Shown here one piece after another: positions 39,352 to 49,195 of a stretch of DNA of 64,000 nt. The stretch lies in NCBI GenBank assembly GCA_025766275.1, contig JAFKAC010000007.1, positions 496,001 through 560,000 of the forward strand. Reading direction: 5' to 3'. The notes under the pieces were generated by a model that was not told where the DNA came from, ran no database searches, and saw only the letters and a program-made list of their open reading frames with translations. The translations under genes and the position numbers were made by a program. Each line of letters begins with the position of its first letter. The first letter of the stretch is position 1. The DNA is from Lactarius indigo (lineage: Eukaryota > Basidiomycota > Agaricomycetes > Russulales > Russulaceae).

Positions 39352-41619
39352 TTAGATCCCAGCTAGGGCGACCTGTATCTTATCCATCCCGCGATTCACC
39401 CACTCCTCGGGGCTGACTCGTTCAGCGTTGGGGTGATAAGGATTGAACAGAGAGTCATTGATCGACGAGAAAGCCCAGTCCTTGGGATCTGGTGTGGGTG
39501 TGGCGGAGATCGCCGCAAGTTCATTGCCTTCCCAGATGTTCTGTCAGCGAGGATTCTAAAATGTGCAGGTGCGAACGAGAAACGCACGGATAATGGTATT
39601 TGTGAAGTGATCAAGATTCTAAAAGAATGTGAGCAACCCTGGGAGGACGAAGGTGGATCAATCTCCGTACCAGATCATTCTTGTCGTAGCCTACAGATGA
39701 GATAATGGGATTGACATCTAAATCAGCATAGGGTCAGGACTTCGTGAGAGTGGTTTCCTACCGAACGGGTCTAGGTGGAGAATGCGGGGTCAGAAGGTAC
39801 CACGAGGCGAATCTGGTGCCACTCACTTTCAATTTCCTCGCCGGCAACCAAGAAGCCGAAGAATACGAAGCTCTTAGAGAGATCGGTCAGAAGAGCCCCT
39901 TCGTTCATATTATACACGTACCGCAACGATAGTGCCTGGAATCGTCACGTACTTGAGTGTTGGCCAGAGTTGGAAGGGCTGCATGACAATATCAGTAAGC
40001 GACTCCCAAAATGTAAAAATTGTATCGGCTTGCCAGGAAGAAGCAATAAACAAGTGTCACGGTCCAAAGGTGAACGGAGTATCTGATAAAGCAGTCAACA
40101 TAGTGCGCCATCTGCAAATGCAACTCCACGCACGAGAAGGGAATGGGTGTGGTAAGGATCCTCTCCAATCCAGTCAAAGCGTCGACCAACTGGTTAAGAG
40201 CAGCCATCAAGTTGGCTAGACGACACGAGGGGTCAATTCATTCACATCCTCCAGAGTGAGGTGACGGCTTACAGGTCGTAGCTGCATCGATACACTTGCG
40301 GTTCTGAAGCGCAGCAATGTACGTACTCTAGGGCGTTATTGAGAAATCAAACCAGAAAAAAGTGAGCGTCATGGGGACAAGAAGCATACCAAATACAACG
40401 AAATTTCCAGCGGCAGGTTGTGAGTGCCCGATTCGGTCCGAAGTTTTGCCCGTAGACGAGCACCCTTCTTTCCTTTCACTGTCTTGCCGCGCTTGGTGAG
40501 GAACTTCACCAGAAGCGAGAAGGGGAAAAGATCAAAGTACGAGTACTTGGGGGGATCACGCGCTGGAAGCAAGAAGCCGTCGCCTTCAGCCAAAGAATCT
40601 TTTGCGCGGCGACCATTGACACTAGCAGCATTGGACGGGCGTGGGGGCGGAGGAGGGTCAATGAATTCGACCTTCTCCGATTTTTCTCCAGCCTCTCCGG
40701 GAGAGGTGGCAGGAAGGGGAAGGTGAGGGGCAGACTCGGAGACGGGTATTGGTCCAGCGCCACGTGTAGCAGGGGGACGGTAGTTGAAGCCTCCTGAAAA
40801 TGATCCGCGCCGAGGGCCAACGGACGAGCGACGTTGCATAGCTGCCTGTTGGTGCTGGAATGCCGTAGACTTTGGAGAACCCAACTCGGTCACGAGATCG
40901 ACATTGGATGGCATGCCCGCGGGAAGCGCATATGTTGGGAGAAACTTGGTCGTGTGGTACAAATCCTCATAGTGTATGCCTTGGATGACATACAGCTGAG
41001 TAACAGAATGACCTCATGGATGAGCACGTACCTTCTTCAGCACGTAAGTAATGTTTCACAGCCACACCAAAGGCGTCAATCAAATTCAACACAGTCTTCT
41101 TTTCGATGAGCACGCGCGCTTTCCTCTCCTTTTCTGGTACATCGGAAGCCCATGTCCATTGTATCTGCTCGGCGTCAGGAGGTAACTTGTGTGCATCTAG
41201 TTATATATACACACCTGGGACATGGAACCATATCAACCTGGCCATAGTCCGTGAGGAAAATACGATCTGAGACCAGTACTTTCGGCCCTCATTGTACCTC
41301 TCGAAACTCGAGGTTGTTCTGTAAGAAATGACGAAACCGAGGACGGTACCAATACTGCAATGTGACGCGGTAAGTCGAATGTCGGGTGAAAGCAAAGCGA
41401 TATTCCTACGAACACGGTGAGCAGGGTACTTGCGATGCCCAAATCTTTTGTGGTGTGGCTGATAACACAGATCGCGGTAGACCAACCTCCAAAGAAAAGA
41501 AGTAGATGCCAGCACCGAAAAAGAGCAGTTGCTAGAACAGCATGCCAGAAGGTGGGACCAAATGCCCTTTCACGGCTGAAGGGGTCTGGAAAGTAAGGGC
41601 CAGTCGCTGCAGGCTCCAT
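39352..41619 (-). CDS. Bestrophin-like (UPF0187 family) chloride channel
   Basis: Membrane protein of the bestrophin/RFP-TM anion-channel family. Exons 41619-41414, 41354-41215, 41196-41032, 40979-40390, 40327-40273, 40215-40134, 40082-40034, 39978-39922, 39872-39827, 39770-39762, 39690-39671, 39618-39588 and 39527-39352 give 541 codons. Family signatures: WSTAICVISHTTKDLGI, GTVLGFVISYRTTSSFERYN, EGRKYWSQIVFSSRTMARL, KTVLNLIDAFGVAVKHYLR, LNQLVDALTGLERILTTPIP, SYSVHLWTVTLVYCFFLPFQ, FFGFLVAGEEIENPFGYD and NDLNLDHFTNTIIR. The NPFGYD box is cut by three exons, one only 9 nt. A 130-residue low-complexity loop sits mid-protein. Oddities are an 18-nt candidate intron (41214-41197) and a GC-AG intron (40033-39979). 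Thirteen exons closing in one frame make the model strong. Confidence 0.9.
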
Positions 41620-44136
41620 AGAGAAGTAAAAAGAATGAGTGGGCCCTAAATGGATGTAAGGGGAGTGGTGGTGGTAGTGGTAAGGAGAAAGGTTTTTTTT
41701 TTTGTTCGGTTGGTCCCAGGGGCGACACTTTAACTTCGTACCCGATCCATCGCAACCTGGTTTTCAATGGTGAGGTGAGGTGTGGGAATCATTTTTTGAA
41801 ATTTTATTGTAAAACGGCAACTGTCCTTGCATATTCCACGACTTACTACTTAATATAGTATTCTCCTTCTCCTATTGCCAAGCCTAATTACCTGCTCTGT
41901 CACGTCATTACTATAATGATAGCTAGTCCTCCCGGGAAACTTTGAACTACGGATATACCACAGTTCCTTGACGATTCCGAGTCGGCCGAAGAGAACTCTA
42001 GCTAGCAGTTGAGCTATTATTAGTATATATACAGCGATACTCACGCTCAGGCTTCGGCTCCACCAGTCATACTGCGGGTTTGCTTGGCGCTGCCAGATGC
42101 CCATCTAATTGACGGCATCCACGTTCTGCATCATGACCAGCAATGGATCACTAGATTTTTGGGGTCTGTCCGGGTACCACTGCGCTCCGGTTTTTCGTAC
42201 CCCTCGACATTCCGTGATGTTTCCGGAGCCCACTTGAGCTCACGCGACCAACTTTTGTCGTGATCACTTGTCACTAATCTCTCGGCCAGTCCCCCACCTT
42301 GATGGTCCCACATGTTGGGTGCATGGTCATGGGTAACCTGATCCGGCATCGTACGCTGCCCCTTACATTAGATCGCTAATTGACTCGGGCGCTGTAACGG
42401 TATGTTCGTGGCCTGAGTCCGCATGTGATCAACAGATAGCACGACAGACGGAGATCTGCTTGGGTTGCAAGTACGGCACGGCTGCGATATCACACGCCTC
42501 ACGAGACCAGCTAGGCGGCCATCTGTGTCAAAACAGGTCCATTCAAGGTTGGTGCATCCCGTTGCATTTCGATTTTGCATTTCAGACATGCGGGCAACTG
42601 TAGCGCATAATGGCATCTGCATTCGCATTCGTGACATTCTGCGACTGAACTACTTGCTGGGGTTTATGTATGGTGCGCCCGTATTGCGCCTTGGGGACCA
42701 GACGTCATTTATGACTGCCTCACCTCGGAGGTATTTCCTTTTCCATGAAACTTGAAATAGTGGCTTGATACTTGGCATCACCTTTCAATGAACGTGCAGT
42801 ACCCGACATACGGGGTTGCACACCCATTTCACCCATGCTGCATAAAGCATCACCGTCTGGTTAATACTAGGGCTTCTAGACTATCCACATTTCTCACCTG
42901 GGAGCTGAACTTGTACAGACCTGGATGGGGTGTTCCCGAGGACTTACCACGATGGCAATCCCTCAGGAGTATCACTTGTGTCTATCGAGCTCGAGGCGCT
43001 GGTCGCCGCTGGCCAAGAGTCGGCAGTTATTTGCTTGGCGTTTGTTGCGTTGGGTCACAGTCTGCTCACTTGGGGAACCAACTCGAAAGATGTTCATCTA
43101 ATAATAACATCTGCAAACCTGCAGCAAAATCCGTGTTTAGGACGGCGAATTCGATACATACCACACGCCAAGCATCAAGGTTCGTGCAACAAGACATGTA
43201 GCCCGACTACGGCAACAAGATAATCGTACGGAAAAATAGAAGAAACCCCCGGACAACGGCCGCTGTGCATGCCAACACTCGTTGCAGCATTCCACGTCCC
43301 ACACGCCGCGATTCGCCTGGCACTGAAAAGGCCGCCTCGAGAGCAAGCGGCCAATGAAGCTCACACAGAGTCGAGGAGACACTGAGATAGCACCGACACC
43401 AGTGCCGCCAACAGCCAAAACTCGTGCCTGTCCCCTCTCGACACACAAAATTGACTTCGCCCATTCATCTTTGCATGTCATGTTATTCCCGATACTTGAT
43501 GTCTCGCAAAGCCGCTTCTCTAAGAAACAGGGTGCCATACTATGCAGTTGTAATTCAAAGCAAGGCAAAGGATGAAAGACAGAAGACGTGTTGTAGAGTT
43601 CCATAATGAAACCAAAAATAATAATAAAATAGACAGACCAGGTTGGTGTATTCCGTCGGCGTCAGTCATCCAGGACCTAAATTGACCTCTTGACTAGCTT
43701 GACTTCACGAACAAATACTATCGGATGATGGAGTTACTGTACTATCAATACTACGAATGTTCAGTTACACACAAATTTTTTAAAGATCGCAATAGATCGC
43801 GATGTCCCTATTGTCGTTTCGGAGAGTAGAGATATAAGATCTCGACTGCAACAAATTTCGCCAAGTTCTCCAAAGAACGGATTGAGTACACCGTCACAAC
43901 AACCAACAGGATTAGTATTGTTCACATAAACTAAATGAAAGGGGGAATGAAGATATACACAATGAAAAAGAGGATACAAGTACGCCAGAACAGAAAATCC
44001 AACGAATTGGACCCATCCGCAATGTACGATCATATTTACCGTATACAGCATGTCTCCAGGCAATCAGACACACATCCACGGCAACCATGGAAACACAACG
44101 GTAGGTGGAATCAAACAGAGACATGGAATCATCGTT
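41620..44136. other. Two-and-a-half-kilobase stretch without a supported gene
   Basis: No exon recognised. The first few hundred bases are the presumed promoter of the bestrophin-like gene. Frames such as 42788-43201 plus and 43137-43604 minus have no motif or splice partner. AT content rises between 43600 and 43950. Confidence 0.5.
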
Positions 44137-45914
44137 TCATCGCTTGCGTTTCGCCGCTCTATCAGCCTCATCGCCACCCTGCGCGCTCTCCCCACTCGCG
44201 TCCTCGGCGTCTGAGACAGACGCGCTGCGTGCGCCAAGAACTTCGTGCTCCGTGGGAAGCGGAGGGAGAGGAGGTGACTGCATCCCTTCGCCTTCGGGGA
44301 GAGGGGGTAGCGGCGGCTCATAGTCGAGGTCGTAGCCATGGTTGGAAAGTTCCGCCATCTCGGCGTCTCTGTCGTCGTCGCTCCCTTCCGCAAGGTCAAT
44401 AATGCTCGGAGGAACGGGGACGATTCGTCGTAGGCTGCCGCCGATGCCCATTTCGGGCTCAACTTCCGTCTCAGCACCATCACGTTCTCCGCGCTCACGG
44501 CCCATATTCGGTGATAGTAGGAGCATCTCGGCGTCTTCTGGCGCGGTGGTAGGCGCCGGGGGATCTTCTTCGGCTACGTTATCCTCAAGATCGATTGAGG
44601 CTGTGTCAACCTCAACGTCTTCCTCGAGGTTGGCAAAGGTACGACAGAGAGGACACGAGAATGAGGGATGATGTGTCTCGAGCAGTGGCCGGATACACTT
44701 GTAATGGAAAGCGTGCGAGCATGGTGCGATAAAGAGGGCTTGTTGTATCGTCACGGAGAATAGACCTAATAAAAGTCCACATCAGTACTTAATCTATGAG
44801 TTGCTCTTATGGAAGCGCAAGGCGCGATGCGTACAAATACAGCAATCGGAGAAACCGGATTTAGGTGCGGGTTTCTTCTCTATTGGTTTGGAAGCGACAG
44901 GAGGGTTGACAGTTGCGAGGGATTTGAGCTGGCGCAATGCGTTGGTACTAATGGGCGCGAAGTGTCAATCACAGTGCCTCACTATTAAGGGGGGAAGAAG
45001 GGAAAGGCAACGCACTTGAACGCATTTGCAGAAGCCTGCCACTCGCGGCCGATCTCGACACGGATACGAACACACTTGTAAATATCTTCTGTTCCACCTT
45101 GATAGTCGACGCCGAGCTGGAGGGTGTCACCGTCTTTGAGCTCGAATGGCCGAGAATCCTGGTTGGCGGCCGAAAGGCGGACATGGTTGAGAAAAGTGCC
45201 GGAGCTGCTCTTGGTATCTTTGATGTAAAACTTGCCACCGAGTTCGCACCAGACTTCCGCGTGGGCACGGGAAACGACCTTTGATTTGAAAGCGAGTTTG
45301 TTCGAATTGAGGGCGTTCGCCTGAGCTATTCCTATTCCGGAGCGCTCGGTGAAGCGGCCGATACGGAGTGCGGGGTCACCTTCGACGACATCACGGGTGA
45401 TGGGGTCAAAGCGAAGGGAGCGACGACTATCGAGGTGTGGCACGAGGCGGATACGATGGGATACGGGGGCTGAGGTGGTTAGGGGAACATTGGAAAGCGC
45501 GGGCATGACAGGTGGTTGAGGAGTTCCTGGTACGACAGCCGGCACCTGGGGAGTGTTGGAGATTGCGAGTGCACCGCCGGAGCGGCGTCTGCGCAGAATC
45601 TGCGTGATTCCTGATGAGATGGGCAGGTTGTGCGACGTGGAGGGTTGTATGCCGGGGGCGGCTGTTGAGCGTCGTCTAGAAGTAGGGCCTGGGGAGGGGG
45701 GAGAAGCGAGATGGTGATGGGGAAGGGTAAGTGGAGTGGGGTCGGGGTCGATGAGGGGAGAAGGAAGGAGTTGGGACTGAGATGTACCCCGCGGGCGGCC
45801 GCGTAAAAAAGATGTCAAAATGTTTTGCCTCGACGGTGGCGAGTCGGAGGCGATGAGAGGAGAGACAGTGTCCATAGGTGAGAGGTCAACGTTGTCAGCC
45901 CCGTCCGAGCGCAA
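44137..45914 (-). CDS. DMA1: FHA-RING E3 ubiquitin ligase of the Dma1 type
   Basis: Ubiquitin ligase with a phosphothreonine-binding FHA domain and a RING. Fission yeast Dma1 and budding yeast Dma1/Dma2 act in spindle checkpoint and septation control. Exons 45914-45016, 44947-44835 and 44765-44137 give 546 codons. The FHA domain is near residues 180-280 (LRIGRFTERS, SKVVSRAHAEVW, KDTKSSSGTFLNHVRLS). After a linker comes a RING-H2 near residues 333-385: CCICLFSV, APCSHAFHYKC, CPLC. The N-terminal 170 residues and the tail after about 390 are disordered and Ser/Pro- or acid-rich; the tail ends on a basic patch (AAKRKR) that may be a nuclear signal. Domain order and the ligand residues are clear. 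The start is the first ATG of the frame. Confidence 0.9.
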
Positions 45915-46085
45915 AGCACGCTAAGCACAGCCCCTCGACCGGACTATTCGGGGCAAGACCGGGGCTCAACAAGGAAAAATATATATAAAAGGTACGAGAT
46001 CATACGGATACGGATACGGAGAACAAAGACATAGCAATAGCAGCAAGAAAGATGAAATTATAACGTACAGATCCGACCCTGTCTC

Positions 46086-47444
46086 TCATAACTCCATCTC
46101 CATCTCCATCCCGTCCCATTCCCCCTCTTCCTCTTCCTCCTCTTTGACACTCACTTCTCCTTCCCCAGTAAATCGCCCCCGAGCGCTGAATCCTCCAGAA
46201 GGCGTTGCGTCGGCTTCAACTTCCACGAATTCACTCTCATCACTCGAGGGCGACCACCTTTCCGAACTCCCGGATGTCCGCGGATGCCGCACGATAACCC
46301 CCATCGACGATGATTGATACGAACTCGCAAACGTCAAGGACTCGACACCGAGAGATCCGTAACTTGTTGTGTAACTCTGCGGAGCGCCGCTCTCCTGCTG
46401 CGAGTAGGATTCTGGCTCCGTCGGTACGGCGATAATCCCTGGTCGCAGCCGTGTGATACCACTGACACTGGTGCTAGGTAGCGCGTAGTCATGTATCCGT
46501 GGCCCTGAAGGCACAGAGCTAGAAATCGGCTGTGCCACTGCCTCAGCTGTAGGATCACTCGCCGGCAGTGGCGGTGGCAGCGTGCCGCCTGATAGGTAGG
46601 ACGGCCACAACGACCGGTCGTCTGGGAGGGAGGATCCGCCTGATGCGGATGGCGTCAAGTGCGAAAGGATCGCCGCAGCCTGCACGTGGAAAGTACGTGT
46701 CAGCATTAACCAACTCCAGAAAAGTACGGAAAGAGGATATCCTGATGTGGGACCACGCAAGAAGACGCCAGTAGCCATAGCAACATGATTGATGAGAAGA
46801 ACGACAGTCACACACCTCCATGAGCTGCACCTGTTGATGCTTGCTCAGCAAAAACTTGGATGCCTCTCGCCAGTGTGGCGTGTGCTCCCACCGGTGTTTG
46901 ATCAAGCATGACGGGTGGCGGTAAACCTGCGACACAATGGTGTCAGCTTTGGTGCGTAACGCAACGGTGACATTCTATCGTACGAACTTTTGAACAGCTT
47001 TCACACGTGAAGATTGTTCCGCGCTTCTTCCCGTTCCTAGTCACCAAACCCGTCACCCCAGGTTTTGATTCCATTGAAGCAGGCGGTGAACCGGACACGC
47101 TGAATCCGTCATCTACGGGAACGGAACTGCTGACGCCACGTCTGGCAACGGGAGCGCCATGCACGGGTATGCTTACGGGACCCGTAGGCGCCTGAGGAGA
47201 GGAAGCAGGTAGGGCAGGACCAGGTGGTGACACCGACGAGGATATAGATAGTGAGGCGAGAGAATTAAGGGCTATAGTCGCAGTATGTAAACCCACAACC
47301 CTAGACATCGGTGCTAGCATTAGCATAGAGTCAAAGTTCATGTCAATATATTTACTCACGACGGACGACTTGCGGCATCTCGTGCGTCGCTGAGTCGCCG
47401 GCGCGCCTGGCCGGTTGATGAAAGGCGACGATGTTTCGTCCCAT
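46086..47444 (-). CDS. C2H2 zinc-finger protein
   Basis: Probable DNA-binding protein with a C2H2 finger; role unknown. Exons 47444-47360, 47313-46988, 46926-46816 and 46679-46086 give 371 codons. The finger near residues 130-160 reads FTCESCSKVYRHPSCLIKHR followed by WEHTPHW, with CxxC and HxxxH spacing. It continues directly into a conserved-looking block (SKFLLSKHQQVQLMEAAA, ILSHLTPSASGG, LPDDRSLWPSYLSGG). The first 110 residues are Ser/Pro-rich, and the C-terminus is acidic with a run of Glu and alternating Met-Glu. The two halves of the finger meet exactly at an intron (46987-46927). One intron is long for this window (136 bp). The gene follows the Dma1-like gene on the same strand. Confidence 0.85.
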
Positions 47445-47963
47445 TGTGAACGGCTACCCCCTGGGTAGGGTTACGCAAGCAAGGGGGCGCCCTCAAGCGC
47501 TCCCGACACGCCATGGATGATAGTCGTCGTTGTCAAAGGCAGATTCCTGGGGCACCTCAATAGGTTCCGCATTGGCAGCGGCAATGGATAATGAGAGAAG
47601 GCTGAGGGAAGGATCGGCATACTGCATAACATAATCTTTGAATGACGATCTAGTCTCAAGTTTGGTTGGGACGTACGGGTGTAGAGGAGAGCGACAGTTC
47701 AGACATGTTTGGGGGATGAGAGAGGGTTATTTGGAAAGAAAGACGGACGAGAAGGAGCCGCTACAAAGTAGAGTACAGAAGATTGGATGTGAATATGGAC
47801 ATAAAGAGGCATTTCTGGGGGAGGAGCGGGCGCAAGTGCGACACGCAGTCAGTGGGCCATTACGAAGGAGTGCAAGTGTGCCAATTTTTTTTTACACAGA
47901 CAGTACATTCTATTCAAAGTCCGGATGGGGTTGTTACCATTATTGTCCTTGTCTAATACTACT
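47445..47963. other. Intergenic stretch
   Basis: About 0.5 kb between the C2H2 gene start and the methyltransferase stop. No coding sequence is supported. Confidence 0.55.
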
Positions 47964-49084
47964 CTACTCATTAGCGCGCCGGCCTAGGATAAGCGCTAAC
48001 GGCCATTCGACTTCGATACCATCGTCGCTTCCGTTTCCTGGCTCGGTCCGAGTCGCCTGACGTAGCCTTTTCCAAAATCGAACTGCAATGTCGCCGTCGC
48101 TGCGCTCTCTATCTTCGGGGAACCGTTCGTGGAACGTGTGAAGTGCGCTAGCGGTGTAGAGCCATTCTAAAAAGTCATCCCACGACATACGCTTACGCAT
48201 GATCACTGGATGCGAGGAAGGTAGTTCAGGGAAGTGATCACCTAGTTATCAATTAAATAGGGTTCTCGATCCATGGATCTGGAATGGGACCAATACCCGT
48301 GAAGAATACACGTTCAAACTCAGAAAATTTGGCTGGAAGAACATCCGTAGCAGAGGGCACTTTCAACAAGTGATCTTCCAAGATCGAACGCCCTGGTTGC
48401 TCCCAGTACGGCCCGATCGAGTTACGAGGATCGGTGCCATTAAAGTAATCTGTTATGAGCGGCGTGAGGGAGGGAAAGTTGGCCAACCGCATCTCCGAGT
48501 AACACTGTTTCAGGCACATGAGTTCTTGGGCTGTCCACTTTCAAAATCGCTGACCCATAGAGCGAAGCTACCGCCTGGTCGCAAGAGGCGAGCAACCTCT
48601 GGCCACACTTTGTCAAACCTGAACCAGTGACCAGCTTGGGCTCGAGTAATATGTCAATTTAGGGGCGGCGCATGCGATTAATGAGGCATACCAGCGATGA
48701 TAAGATCGACAGTGCCATCTTCTAATATGGCTACATTCTCCGCTGATGATTCCTCGAACCGAAACTTAGCCCGGTCGACGGCACCTAGCGTTGAGAGTGA
48801 AGCACGCGCGCTTTCAACCATGCTCATGCTCGGGTCGACACCAATGACGTGTCTGAACTGGAGTCAAGCTAGCTGTCGCCTGGCCTGCAACGGTCGGTAA
48901 AACGCAACGCAACGATATGAGAATACTCACCAGTTCCGCAACCTAGATCCACAGCTGTCTCGAATTGCGCTGCAGGGTGTCTCCTGTGATAGTCGAATAT
49001 AAATTCAGAGAGCTGTTTTGGGTAGGTCGGGCGTGCTGCTGCATAGCGAGCAGTATTGAAGGTTACGCTGGCGAAGGTTGCCAT
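47964..49084 (-). CDS. SAM-dependent methyltransferase (class I, Methyltransf_11 type), with one apparent frameshift
   Basis: Small-molecule methyltransferase resembling fungal trans-aconitate methyltransferase-like proteins; substrate unknown. Exons 49084-48931, 48884-48692, 48634-48555, 48504-48297 and 48241-47964 would give 303 codons. Seen: N-terminal ATFASVTFNTARYAAARPTY, SAM motif I in VDLGCGTGQAT, HVIGVDPSMSMVESA (second strand with acidic residue), the acidic SSAENVAILEDGTVDLI, LLRPGGSFALW, GPYWEQPGRSILEDHLL, and the C-terminal MSWDDFLEWLYTASALHTFH and DGDIAVRFWKRL. Between LTP and FRHVIGVD the frame is broken by one extra base near 48858. All other joins are in phase. The start at MATFAS fits the family; an in-frame ATG at 49168 is possible. 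It is divergent from the large orphan gene, with 111 bp between starts. Confidence 0.85.
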
Positions 49085-49195
49085 TAATGATGATGGTTGA
49101 TTACGTGATGACATGCTTGGCTCTTCCGTTCCAGTTTCGACGGTTGGCGCGCTTTCCTTTCTTTCCATGTCGTACTAATCTAGCAGAATTATACC

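Noticed and set aside
39588..39590. GC donor or 36-nt intron before NIWEGNEL in the bestrophin-like gene
   Set aside because: A normal 60-nt GT-AG intron (39587-39528) gives TIIR-NELAAISATP, which fits the family better.
46680..46815. Hydrophobic N-terminus of the frame starting at 46811 (minus)
   Set aside because: It lies in the 136-bp intron of the C2H2 gene; the spliced join gives the conserved-looking QLMEAAAILSHL instead.
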